Shown: positions 7,114-13,589 of the stretch, one piece after another
Position numbering within the stretch: the first letter of the stretch is position 1
Layout: every line of letters begins with the position of its first letter
From: an uncultured Lachnospiraceae bacterium
GTDB lineage: Bacteria > Bacillota > Clostridia > Lachnospirales > Lachnospiraceae
Direction: 5' to 3'
Assembly: GCA_910583895.1 (NCBI GenBank)
Contig: CAJTYJ010000054.1
Span: 1 to 22,246 of the forward strand
Length of the DNA stretch: 22,246 nucleotides
Program-made: the position numbers and the translations under genes
The notes under the pieces: generated by a model
What the model was told of the DNA's origin: nothing
Databases searched by the model: none
The model's input: the letters and a program-made list of their open reading frames with translations, nothing else

Positions 7114-7159
7114 AAGCAAAGCAGCTGCATGGAATTTACCTCCTGCGGCTGCTTTGTTT
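7114..7159. terminator. Bidirectional terminator-like hairpin
   Basis: A perfect 9-bp inverted repeat CAAAGCAGC (7117-7125) / GCTGCTTTG (7148-7156) encloses 22 nt. Pairing extends outward through A/T and G-T pairs to 7114/7159. On the plus strand only a short T run follows. On the minus strand the stem is followed by TTTTTTCGTTTTG, a better U tract. It may therefore mainly stop transcription coming from the right on the minus strand. Confidence 0.6.
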
Positions 7160-7187
7160 CACAGTCAAAACCCGTGCCGTCTACGCA

Positions 7188-7215
7188 GCCTCTGGATAAG
7201 CAGAGGCATATTTTT
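7188..7215 (+). terminator. Rho-independent terminator after the cyclophilin gene
   Basis: The 7-bp stem GCCTCTG (7188-7194) / CAGAGGC (7201-7207) has a 6-nt loop and is followed by ATATTTTTCTG on the plus strand. Confidence 0.75.
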
Positions 7216-7271
7216 CTGTTGATTCGTTATTTTTTTAACAAACCATTCATTTATTCAAAAATACGAACAAC

Positions 7272-7300
7272 TTGAAAAAAACTCCGGATCCATATATAAT
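7272..7300 (+). promoter_or_regulatory. Strong promoter for idi
   Basis: TTGAAA (7272-7277), a 17-nt spacer and a perfect TATAAT (7295-7300) lie 44 nt before the idi ATG. The sequence upstream (7216-7271) is A/T-rich, which could act as an UP-like element. Confidence 0.85.
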
Positions 7301-7344
7301 ACAAAAAGTTGAATTTTACGATATCGAATGACAGGAGCGCATAG

Positions 7345-7887
7345 ATGATGGAAGATTTATTGATCTGGGTAGACGAACAGGACCAGGAAACCGGTTACGG
7401 AGAAAAGATGCTGACCCACCAAAAGGAACAGCTTCACCGGGCCTTTTCGGTCTTCTTATATGATCCAAAGGAAAAAAAGACACTGCTTCACAGGCGGGCC
7501 TTTGGCAAATACCATTCTGGCGGGCTGTGGACCAATGCCTGCTGCTCTCACCCCCGAAAAGGGGAATCCCTCCAGGAAGCTGCAGTTCGCAGGCTCAAAG
7601 AAGAGCTGGGCGTGGACATTTCATCCGGCGCCGGACTCTCAGAGCTTGGAAGCTTTCAGTATTATGAAAAATACACAGACTGTGCAGAGCACGAGATTGA
7701 CCATGTATTTCTCCTCCTGGCAGACATGCACAAACTTACCCTGCAGCCGGATCCGGAGGAGATTGAAGACATCCGCTGGGTCACTTTCTTGGAGCTTAAC
7801 CAGTGGATGTCTGACCATCCTGAAGCGTTTACCGCCTGGTTTCCAAAGGCACTGTCGATGGTCTGTGAAACTCTCCCGGCGGAATAA
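7345..7887 (+). CDS. idi: Isopentenyl-diphosphate delta-isomerase, type 1 (Nudix fold)
   Basis: This 180-residue enzyme interconverts isopentenyl and dimethylallyl diphosphate for isoprenoid synthesis. The family hallmarks are present: LHRAFSVFLYD near the start, catalytic Cys in TNACCSHP (C67), the Nudix-like helix GESLQEAAVRRLKEELGV (73-90) and the acidic EHEIDHVF (E115/E117) corresponding to the catalytic Glu and metal ligands. The start at 7345 has AGGAG 7 nt upstream, and a second ATG follows directly. It stands alone on the plus strand behind its own strong promoter. It converges with the aminotransferase gene, leaving 53 nt between stops with no obvious terminator. Organisms using the MEP pathway do not strictly need this enzyme. 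Confidence 0.94.
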   Translation: MMEDLLIWVDEQDQETGYGEKMLTHQKEQLHRAFSVFLYDPKEKKTLLHRRAFGKYHSGGLWTNACCSHPRKGESLQEAAVRRLKEELGVDISSGAGLSELGSFQYYEKYTDCAEHEIDHVFLLLADMHKLTLQPDPEEIEDIRWVTFLELNQWMSDHPEAFTAWFPKALSMVCETLPAE

Positions 7888-7940
7888 ATGCCAAAACAAC
7901 TCCTATACTTTTGAGTCCTCTTGTAAACCGTTTTGCACCT

Positions 7941-9125
7941 TTACTGCCGATATTCTTTCATGATCTGTGCAAACGCAGGCATGGCATCCCGGATCGTCTT
8001 CTCCGACACACAGTAGGAGATCCGCACATATCCCCCGCATCCAAAGCTGTCTCCTGGCACCACCAGCACGTCATGTTTTTTTGCATGTTCTGAAAACGCT
8101 TTGGCATCCGGCTCCAATGCCTTCACAAACAGGTAGAAGGCCCCCTGAGGCTTGACACATTCATAGCCCAGTTCCGTCAGGCCGCGGTAGAGAAGATCCC
8201 GGTTCTGCTGATAGGCCGAGATATCCCCGGACACTTCTGTGCAGCGGGCCACCACCTTCTGAAAGAGCACCGGCGCGCAGACATACCCCAGAGCTCGTCC
8301 GGCTCCGGCAACCGCTGCCATCACTCTTGTGGAATCCTCTGCCTCATCCGGAACGATGATGTACCCGATCCGCTCGCCCGGCATGGACAGCGACTTGCTG
8401 TAAGAATAGCAGACCAGGGTATTTTTATAGTAAAATGGTACGAATGGAACCTGCACTCCGTCATAGACGATTTCCCGGTAAGGTTCATCGGCCAGCAGAT
8501 AGATAGCGTTTTGGTACTCCTTTCCCTTTCGTTCCAGAAGCTCTGCCAGTCTTCGAATGGTCTTTTCTGAATAGACAACCCCGCTGGGATTGTTGGGAGA
8601 ATTGATGATCACTCCCTTCGTCCTGGGACTGATCAGCCTTTCCAGTGCATCAAAGTCAATCTGAAAATTCCCGGGATCCGCCGGTGTCACCAGAAGTTTC
8701 GCCCCTGCCGTCTCCACCCACACCTCATATTCCGGGAAAAAGGGGGCGAAGGTGATAAACTCATCCCCGGGATTCGTCAGCGCCCTGATGCTGATGCTGA
8801 TGGAAGCCGCAGCACCCACGGTCATATAAAAATTGTCTGCCGAATAGCGGGTGCCAAACTTCCGGTTCACCGAATCTGCCAGCGCCTTTCTCACCTCCGG
8901 ATCCCCTGCCGCCGGCGAATACCCATGAAGCACCTCCGCCGGCTCCTCCAAAAGCTCCAAAATGGCTTCTTTGATCTGCCTGGGAGCCGGGATACTGGGA
9001 TTCCCGATACTAAAATCATACACCCTGTCCGCTCCGACAATCTTTTTTCTCTCCAGTCCGTAGGCAAACAACTCCCGGATCACCGAGCTTTTGCTTCCGT
9101 ATTCGAACATTTGTTCATTCAACAT
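7941..9125 (-). CDS. PLP-dependent class I/II aminotransferase
   Basis: The protein has 394 residues with fold type I aminotransferase features: IGNPSIPAP near 41-48, SPNNPSG (176-182), PLP-nitrogen-binding Asp in LADEPY (D213), Schiff-base Lys in YSYSKSLSMPGERIGY (K244) and the substrate-carboxylate Arg in YVRISYC near the C-terminus. It resembles the aspartate/aromatic aminotransferase group of Clostridia, but the amino acid substrate cannot be fixed. The frame extends 14 codons upstream, but GGAGGAG sits 8-10 nt before the ATG at 9125 and a TATAAT covers the longer start, so I chose 9125. Its own promoter and the rplQ terminator upstream make it a separate unit. Confidence 0.9.
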   Translation of the reverse strand: MLNEQMFEYGSKSSVIRELFAYGLERKKIVGADRVYDFSIGNPSIPAPRQIKEAILELLEEPAEVLHGYSPAAGDPEVRKALADSVNRKFGTRYSADNFYMTVGAAASISISIRALTNPGDEFITFAPFFPEYEVWVETAGAKLLVTPADPGNFQIDFDALERLISPRTKGVIINSPNNPSGVVYSEKTIRRLAELLERKGKEYQNAIYLLADEPYREIVYDGVQVPFVPFYYKNTLVCYSYSKSLSMPGERIGYIIVPDEAEDSTRVMAAVAGAGRALGYVCAPVLFQKVVARCTEVSGDISAYQQNRDLLYRGLTELGYECVKPQGAFYLFVKALEPDAKAFSEHAKKHDVLVVPGDSFGCGGYVRISYCVSEKTIRDAMPAFAQIMKEYRQ

Positions 9126-9165
9126 CTTGCCAACTCCTCCTGCACACTTGGATTTTTCACTCATC

Positions 9166-9194
9166 ATTATAGAAGATTTCCGTCAAAGCTGCAA
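9166..9194 (-). promoter_or_regulatory. Probable promoter for the aminotransferase gene
   Basis: The minus strand has a perfect -10 TATAAT (9171-9166) with TTGCAG 17 nt upstream (9194-9189), about 40 nt before the chosen ATG and just after the rplQ terminator. The -35 is weak. Confidence 0.6.
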
Positions 9195-9223
9195 CTTTTG
9201 GTCATACACCTTGTTCTCCCGAG

Positions 9224-9265
9224 AAAAAATCCCCACAGAGAACACTTCTGTCCGTCTGTGAGGAT
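9224..9265 (-). terminator. Rho-independent terminator of the alpha-operon transcript
   Basis: An 11-bp stem (9265-9255 with 9239-9229, one G-T pair) with a 15-nt loop is followed on the minus strand by six T residues. It lies 18 nt after the rplQ stop and ends the large ribosomal-protein cluster. Confidence 0.92.
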
Positions 9266-9282
9266 CTGTCTTGTCTTATAAA

Positions 9283-9810
9283 TTAAACCAGCTCCAGCAG
9301 AACTTTCATCGCTGCATCGCCCTTTCTCTGGCCGATCTTCACGATTCTGGTGTAGCCACCGTTGCGGTTCGCGTACTTGGGTGCGATCTCATCGAAGATC
9401 TTGGCAACCATGTCCACTTCCTGAACTTTCTTTGCCTTGCCCTCTACCGGAGCCTTTACCGGATAGAGCACCTTGAGCATCTCTCTTCTTGCATGAAGTC
9501 TGGAAGGAAGATCTTTTTTGATCTCTTTCTCCACTTCATCAAAAAGCGTCACTTTCTTGCCGTCAACAACCTCTTTGACTCTCTTTCCGTCCTTGTCCTT
9601 GCGGGGAACCTTTGCGGTTACCTTCACCATCTCAAAGTTGTCTTTTTCTTTCACACCAAGTGCGATCAGATGCTCTGCAATCTTGCGCACCTCTTTTGCC
9701 TTGGACTCTGTGGTGATAATTTTACCGTGGAACAAAAGAGCGGTTGCCTGGCTTCTTAAAAGTGCTTTTCTCTGAGAAGCAGTTCTGCTCAGTTTTCTAT
9801 ATCCTGCCAT
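9283..9810 (-). CDS. rplQ: 50S ribosomal protein L17 with internal insertion
   Basis: The protein has 175 residues, against about 115-130 in most bacteria. The N-terminus YRKLSRTASQRKALLRSQAT and the C-terminus NGGYTRIVKIGQRKGDAA are standard bL17. The extra residues, about 53-104, form a lysine- and glutamate-rich insertion (for example KVPRKDKDGKRVKEVVDGKK) between ALG and LHARRE. Such an enlarged L17 is, to my knowledge, found in Lachnospiraceae relatives. The frame is open upstream, but GGAGG 7 nt before the ATG at 9810 and homology fix the start there. It is the last gene of the alpha cluster and is separated from rpoA by a 158-nt structured gap. Confidence 0.95.
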   Translation of the reverse strand: MAGYRKLSRTASQRKALLRSQATALLFHGKIITTESKAKEVRKIAEHLIALGVKEKDNFEMVKVTAKVPRKDKDGKRVKEVVDGKKVTLFDEVEKEIKKDLPSRLHARREMLKVLYPVKAPVEGKAKKVQEVDMVAKIFDEIAPKYANRNGGYTRIVKIGQRKGDAAMKVLLELV

Positions 9811-9908
9811 TTTCTTTCCTCCATTCGTTGCGCCCCATGCCACGCTTCTTCGGTCTTACTGACAAGGGGTCTGGCTTTCAACTATGCTTAGCCTTTGACT
9901 TCCATTTT

Positions 9909-9950
9909 GCGCTCTCTTCTCAATCCGCTGCACGGATCGAGAAACAGCGC
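9909..9950 (-). promoter_or_regulatory. Long hairpin between rpoA and rplQ
   Basis: In the 158-nt gap 9811-9968, GCGCT (9950-9946) pairs with AGCGC (9913-9909). Inside it a 12-bp stem (TTTCTCGATCCG with CGGATTGAGAAG, two G-T pairs) closes on a 5-nt loop. No T run follows, so it does not look like a terminator. It could be an mRNA processing or stability element or part of an L17 control leader. The rest of the gap holds smaller pairings (GGCT/AGCC, CCCC/GGGG) and the rplQ ribosome-binding site. Confidence 0.5.
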
Positions 9951-9968
9951 TCAGCCTTCGGCTTCGCT

Positions 9969-10928
9969 TTACTCCTCGCTCTGGTTTAATTCCAGACCGA
10001 GTTCTTTCAGCTTCGCAAGGACTTCCTCTAAGGACTTGCGGCCCAGGTTGCGGACCTTCATCATATCCTCGGATGTCCGGTTGCACAGCTCTTCTACCGT
10101 ATTGATGCCGGCTCTCTTCAGACAGTTGTAAGAACGGACCGAAAGCTCCAGCTCATCAATGTTCATCTCAAGAACCTTCTCTTTTTCGTCACTCTCTGTC
10201 TCCACCATGATCTCTGCGGATTTGGCGTTCTCAGACAGATCAATGAAAAGGCTCAAATGCTCACTTAAGACTTTGGCAGCCAGGCTGACCGCCTCATCCG
10301 GGGCAAGCGTCCCGTTGGTATATACATCCAGCGTCAGTTTATCATAGTCGGTAATCTGCCCCACACGGGTATTCTCAACCGTCAGATTCACGCGCTCCAC
10401 CGGAGTATAGATGGAATCCACCGCAATCACGCCGATGGGCAGTTCATCATTCTTGTTCTTGTCCGCACTGACATAGCCTCTGCCTTTGGTGATGGTCAGC
10501 TCCATATAGAGCTTGCTGTCCGCACCGCCGTTTAAATGGGCGATCACCACTTCCGGATTCAGAATCTCGATATCCGGATCGCACTGGATCTCTGCCGCTG
10601 TGACAACTCCCTCGCCTTCAAAATCAATATACGCTACCTTCGCTTCCTCAGAATCGCTGGTATTCTTGATGGCAAGGCTTTTCACATTCATGATGATCTC
10701 TGTTACATCTTCTTTTACACCCGGGATGGAGCTGAATTCGTGAAGTACACCGTCAATCTTCACCTGGCTCACCGCAGCGCCTGGTAAAGAAGAAAGCATG
10801 ATTCTTCTAAGGGAATTGCCAAGGGTTGTTCCATAGCCTCTTTCCAATGGTTCCACTACGAATTTGCCATATTTTTTATCTTCTGAAATCTCTGCAATTT
10901 CAATCTTGGGTTTATTAAATACTACCAC
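9969..10928 (-). CDS. rpoA: DNA-directed RNA polymerase subunit alpha
   Basis: The protein has 319 residues. The N-terminal assembly domain (about 1-230) shows EPLERGYGTTLGNSLRRIML and KIDGVLHEFSSIPGVKEDV. A linker and the C-terminal domain (about 250-312) follow, with SVRSYNCLKRAGINTVEEL and the helix-hairpin-helix MKVRNLGRKSLEEVL that contacts UP elements and activators. The start codon is GTG, with GGAGG 9 nt upstream, and the protein begins MVVFNKPKIEIAE as in related Clostridia. It lies between rpsD and rplQ as usual. Length and motifs are complete. Confidence 0.97.
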   Translation of the reverse strand: MVVFNKPKIEIAEISEDKKYGKFVVEPLERGYGTTLGNSLRRIMLSSLPGAAVSQVKIDGVLHEFSSIPGVKEDVTEIIMNVKSLAIKNTSDSEEAKVAYIDFEGEGVVTAAEIQCDPDIEILNPEVVIAHLNGGADSKLYMELTITKGRGYVSADKNKNDELPIGVIAVDSIYTPVERVNLTVENTRVGQITDYDKLTLDVYTNGTLAPDEAVSLAAKVLSEHLSLFIDLSENAKSAEIMVETESDEKEKVLEMNIDELELSVRSYNCLKRAGINTVEELCNRTSEDMMKVRNLGRKSLEEVLAKLKELGLELNQSEE

Positions 10929-10980
10929 TAAAAAGCCCCTCCTGTTCTTTGCTGGGTGACAACACTGCCGGTTTTTTCAA

Positions 10981-11574
10981 TTATTTAGAATACAACTCGA
11001 CGATGAGCATCTCATTCACCGGAACATCGATCATGTCTCTGGTCGGAAGCTCTTTTACAAGCCCCTTGAGATTCTCCAGATCTGCATCCAGCCACTCCGG
11101 AACCAGACGTCCGCCGGTTGCCTCTGCGATCGCTTTGTAGCGGTCGGAGCCTTTGCATTTTTCCTTGATCTCCACCGTATCCCCTGCTTTCACAAGGTAG
11201 GACGGGATATTCACCTGTTTGCCGTTCACCAGCACATGCTTGTGGTCAACGATCTGTCTTGCTTCCTGGCGGGTTCTCGCAAAACCGAGGCGGAAGATTA
11301 CATTATCCAGTCTCGTCTCCAGCATGATCATCAGGTTCTCACCGGTCATGCCTTTCATGCGGTCTGCCTTTTTATAATAATTACGGAACGGTTTCTCCAG
11401 CACACCATAGATGAATTTTGCTTTCTGTTTCTCTTTCAGCTGAAGGCCGTACTCTGAGACTTTTTTATTGCCTCTCTGGGAATTTCTCTTGGATTTTTTA
11501 TCAATTCCTAAATAAACCGGATCCAGGCCAAGGGACCGGCATCTTTTAAGGACTGGTGTTCTGTTAATTGCCAT
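10981..11574 (-). CDS. rpsD: 30S ribosomal protein S4
   Basis: The protein has 197 residues. The S4 RNA-binding domain is clear (LDNVIFRLGFARTRQEARQI, then HVLVNGKQVNIPSYLVKAGD). The N-terminal domain has YGLQLKEKQKAKFIYGVLE. It is a primary 16S-binding protein of the 30S body, and in several bacteria it represses its own operon. Only one cysteine is seen near the N-terminus (RCRSLGLDP), so this is the zinc-free form. Its place inside the alpha cluster (S13-S11-S4-RpoA-L17) differs from Bacillus, where rpsD is elsewhere. That makes S4 a natural candidate ligand for the long leader ahead of rpsM. Confidence 0.96.
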   Translation of the reverse strand: MAINRTPVLKRCRSLGLDPVYLGIDKKSKRNSQRGNKKVSEYGLQLKEKQKAKFIYGVLEKPFRNYYKKADRMKGMTGENLMIMLETRLDNVIFRLGFARTRQEARQIVDHKHVLVNGKQVNIPSYLVKAGDTVEIKEKCKGSDRYKAIAEATGGRLVPEWLDADLENLKGLVKELPTRDMIDVPVNEMLIVELYSK

Positions 11575-11591
11575 CTTTCATACCCTCCTGA

Positions 11592-11984
11592 TTAGACTCT
11601 TCTGCGTTTTGGTGGACGACATCCGTTGTGTGGTACCGGAGTTACATCCGTGATACTGATTACCTCAAGTCCGCATGCCTGCAATGCACGGATTGCAGCC
11701 TCTCTGCCTGAACCAGGTCCTTTTACGAACACATCTACTGTCTTTAAACCGTGAATCAATGCTGCTTTGGTAGCAGTCTCTGCAGCCATCTGTGCTGCAT
11801 ACGGAGTAGATTTCCTTGAACCTCTAAAACCAAGACCACCGGCACTTGCCCAGCTCAGCGCGTTGCCCTCTGCATCGGTAAGGGTCACGATCGTATTATT
11901 AAAAGATGACTGGATGTGTGCCTGTCCGCGTTCAACGTTTTTCTTAACACGCTTTTTTGTCACTTTTTTCGTAACTTTAGCCAT
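11592..11984 (-). CDS. rpsK: 30S ribosomal protein S11
   Basis: The 130-residue uS11 is standard in length. It carries GQAHIQSSFNNTIVTLTD and ends RDVTP-like with ITDVTPVPHNGCRPPKRRRV, the C-terminal signature of the family. It lies on the 30S platform near the mRNA exit. The N-terminus is very basic (MAKVTKKVTKKRVKKNVE). Its ribosome-binding site is unusually poor (AGTAGG 11 nt or more from the ATG), so translation is probably coupled to upstream genes or helped by the hairpin in the preceding gap. The gene precedes rpsD by 17 nt. Confidence 0.96.
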   Translation of the reverse strand: MAKVTKKVTKKRVKKNVERGQAHIQSSFNNTIVTLTDAEGNALSWASAGGLGFRGSRKSTPYAAQMAAETATKAALIHGLKTVDVFVKGPGSGREAAIRALQACGLEVISITDVTPVPHNGCRPPKRRRV

Positions 11985-12035
11985 TTCTAAACTAACCTAC
12001 TTTCTTCTACTTTCTATCTCGTCGTCAACTGTTTC

Positions 12036-12062
12036 ATAACTGCTCACTGTTTTTGCAGTTAC
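12036..12062 (-). other. Hairpin in the rpsM-rpsK gap
   Basis: In the 91-nt gap 11985-12075, GTAACTGC (12062-12055) pairs with GCAGTTAT (12043-12036), 8 bp with one G-T pair and an 11-nt loop. No T tract follows. Its role is unknown. Confidence 0.35.
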
Positions 12063-12075
12063 ACGTTTCTGTCAT

Positions 12076-12444
12076 TTATTTCTTCTTATTTGCCACGGTT
12101 TTCTTCGGACCTTTTCTGGTTCTTGCGTTGGTCTTTGTCTTCTGACCGCGAACCGGAAGGCTCTTACGATGGCGGACGCCCCTGTAGCATCCGATCTCCT
12201 GAAGTCTCTTGATATCCATAGCGATCTGTCTTCTCAGATCACCTTCCACCGTCTGAGTCTGATCGATCACAGAACTGATCCTCTTCACCTCATCATCCGT
12301 CAGATCTCTGACGCGGGTGTCCGGATTCACTCCAGCCTCTTTCAGAATACGGTTTGAGCTTACTCTGCCGATTCCGTAGATATAGGTCAGGCCGATCTCT
12401 ACGCGTTTTTCTCTTGGTAAATCTACACCAGCAATACGAGCCAT
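12076..12444 (-). CDS. rpsM: 30S ribosomal protein S13
   Basis: The 122-residue uS13 begins MARIAGVDLPREKRVEIGLT. It has the helix-two-turn-helix region IYGIGRVSSNRILKEAGV and the conserved C-terminal GCYRGVRHRKSLPVRGQKT followed by a lysine-rich tail (VANKKK). The tail contacts P-site tRNA and the 50S bridge. A good GGAGG lies 8-9 nt before the ATG. Unusually, the gene is separated from rpmJ by a 405-nt non-coding region that folds into a closed domain directly ahead of this ribosome-binding site, suggesting post-transcriptional control of rpsM and the genes after it. Confidence 0.97.
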   Translation of the reverse strand: MARIAGVDLPREKRVEIGLTYIYGIGRVSSNRILKEAGVNPDTRVRDLTDDEVKRISSVIDQTQTVEGDLRRQIAMDIKRLQEIGCYRGVRHRKSLPVRGQKTKTNARTRKGPKKTVANKKK

Positions 12445-12849
12445 TGTGATTATTCCTCCATTTTCTCTTCCAACTGTCCGCTGCCTTCACAGCCGTATGC
12501 AGCATTCATGAAACACCGCCTTCGGCGACGGAAATTTTCCACTCCCACGTCATGCCCTTACGGTCTTGGCTGCAAGTGCTTCCGTCTGTGCTGAACAGTT
12601 GCCTTTATTAATATTTTCCTAAATGAGGCAGCGAATGACGGATTCCATCCTTCTGCCCAAATGGGTAAAGACCCATTCTTTCCGGTACTCTCAGCTTACG
12701 CCTCCATCCTTCCCGGTTTTAAGCAATATCATCTCTTATGAATAATCGTCCACTTTCAGTCTTTTATATATATCAGCCGTCCCACACATCCGTGTGTTTC
12801 GACTGCAGCCGCCATATGAAAAACTACAAGTGCTAACATTCACAGACCA
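12445..12849 (-). promoter_or_regulatory. Long structured leader upstream of rpsM
   Basis: These 405 nt between rpmJ and rpsM contain no credible gene. The 3' part forms a closed domain. P1 pairs CAACTGTTC (12601-12593) with GGACAGTTG (12479-12471), 9 bp. P2 pairs GACGGAA (12586-12580) with TTCCGTC (12533-12527), 7 bp. P3 is CGCC-GAA-GGCG (12527-12517). P4 pairs GCTGC with GCAGC (12503-12499 / 12484-12480) and abuts P1. The ribosome-binding site lies 10-20 nt after P1. The 5' part has a perfect 7-bp AATGGGT-CTTT-ACCCATT hairpin, a CACAC-GGAT-GTGTG hairpin and a repeated AAGGATGGA. An autoregulatory leader for S4 or another alpha-cluster protein is likely by analogy, but I do not recognize a known family. 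Confidence 0.55.
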
Positions 12850-12963
12850 TTAGCCTTGTCTCTGTTTGTGTTTTGGATTTTCACAGATTACTCTGATACT
12901 ACCTTTTCTCTTGATGATTTTGCACTTTTCGCAAATAGGTTTCACCGATGATCTAACCTTCAC
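12850..12963 (-). CDS. rpmJ: 50S ribosomal protein L36
   Basis: This 37-residue protein starts with GTG at 12963 and ends with TAA at 12852-12850. It has the bL36 zinc ribbon C11-x2-C14-x12-C27-x4-H32, visible in KPICEKCKIIKRKGSIRV and the following VICENPKHKQRQG end. GGAGG lies 8 nt before the GTG. L36 binds 23S rRNA in the 50S subunit. The zinc-binding form is the usual one in zinc-replete cells. It is the first gene after the promoter at 13027-13055 and is followed by the 405-nt leader. Confidence 0.95.
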   Translation of the reverse strand: MKVRSSVKPICEKCKIIKRKGSIRVICENPKHKQRQG

Positions 12964-13026
12964 AGTAAAGTCCTCCTTTCATCGTTTCCTTCCCGAGGGC
13001 ATACGCCCCCAAAATCATGCCTACAT

Positions 13027-13055
13027 ATTATATCAGAGGCTGGAAAGGATTGCAA
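13027..13055 (-). promoter_or_regulatory. Promoter for rpmJ-rpsM-rpsK-rpsD-rpoA-rplQ
   Basis: The minus strand reads TTGCAA (13055-13050), a 17-nt spacer ending in an extended TGA, and a perfect TATAAT (13032-13027). Transcription would begin near 13020, 57 nt before the rpmJ GTG. A small GGCAT/ATGCC pairing lies in that leader. The rest of the infA-rpmJ gap is A/T-rich, with no convincing terminator. Confidence 0.8.
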
Positions 13056-13090
13056 GTAAAATTTGTAAAACTTTTTAAAACAAAAAATGC

Positions 13091-13309
13091 TTATTTGTCT
13101 CTCCAGATAATTCTTCCTTTTGAAAGGTCATACGGAGAGAGCTCAATCGTCACTTTGTCTCCCGGTAAGATCCGGATAAAGTTCATCCTCAGCTTCCCGC
13201 TGATGTGAGCCAGCACTTTATGTCCGTTTTCCAGTTCCACCTGGAACATGGCGTTTGGCAACTTTTCTACTACGGTTCCTTCAATTTCAATTACATCTGC
13301 TTTCGACAT
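13091..13309 (-). CDS. infA: Translation initiation factor IF-1
   Basis: The protein has 72 residues, exactly the family length, with an S1-like OB fold: MSKADVIEIEGTVVEKLPNA, then NGHKVLAHISGKLRMNFIRI and the closing YDLSKGRIIWR. IF-1 occupies the ribosomal A site during initiation. GGAGG lies 6 nt before the ATG. The start lies inside the 3' end of the KOW-domain gene (23-nt overlap, different frame), so the two are translationally coupled. This adk-map-KOW-infA order matches Bacillus. Confidence 0.97.
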   Translation of the reverse strand: MSKADVIEIEGTVVEKLPNAMFQVELENGHKVLAHISGKLRMNFIRILPGDKVTIELSPYDLSKGRIIWRDK

Positions 13310-13589
13310 GTTTATCCTCCTGCCAGTTCTGGCTTTCTGATTGAATGATTTGTTTGATCTGTTGATTCTGAAGCGGTTTTTTTTCTTCCAGCGACTTTTT
13401 CACCGACTCCGCGTACCGGTGAATTACCTGGATATGTCTGATCTTCTTTTTTTTGGGCTTTTCTGCCGTCCGCCGGATACCGTCCGCTAACCATACATAT
13501 TCCGCATCTTTGCGGATTATGACATACAGCCGGTCTTTATCGTGCCCGGCCAGGGATCTTGCGAACATGCCCTCCTGGATCCTCACCAT
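13287..13589 (-). CDS. KOW-domain RNA-binding protein (L14e-like)
   Basis: This small protein has about 100 residues. Its first 50 or so form a KOW/L14e-L6e-L27e-like segment: GMFARSLAGHDKDRLYVIIR, then EYVWLADG and the lysine cluster EKPKKKKIRHIQVIHR. The C-terminal 40 residues are charged and Gln-rich and look disordered. It sits between map and infA, the position of Bacillus ybzG, and the family is assumed to bind ribosomal RNA. The biochemical role is not established to my knowledge. Two ATGs are adjacent. GGAGG is 7 nt from the second (13589) and 4 nt from the first (13592), so I chose the second. It overlaps infA by 23 nt. Confidence 0.85.
   Translation of the reverse strand: MVRIQEGMFARSLAGHDKDRLYVIIRKDAEYVWLADGIRRTAEKPKKKKIRHIQVIHRYAESVKKSLEEKKPLQNQQIKQIIQSESQNWQEDKHVESRCN

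Noticed and set aside
9125..9167. A longer aminotransferase start at 9167
   Set aside because: The TATAAT -10 overlaps that ATG, so the codon would lie at or before the start of transcription. The ATG at 9125 has a good ribosome-binding site.
12541..12595. The plus strand resembles a piece of the 3' domain of 16S rRNA (ACGTCATG, CCCTTACG, GGCT and GTGCT in the same order)
   Set aside because: The match is short, gapped, judged only from memory, and lies on the strand opposite to the leader transcript. It is more likely coincidence than an rRNA fragment or mimic, though an alignment would settle it.
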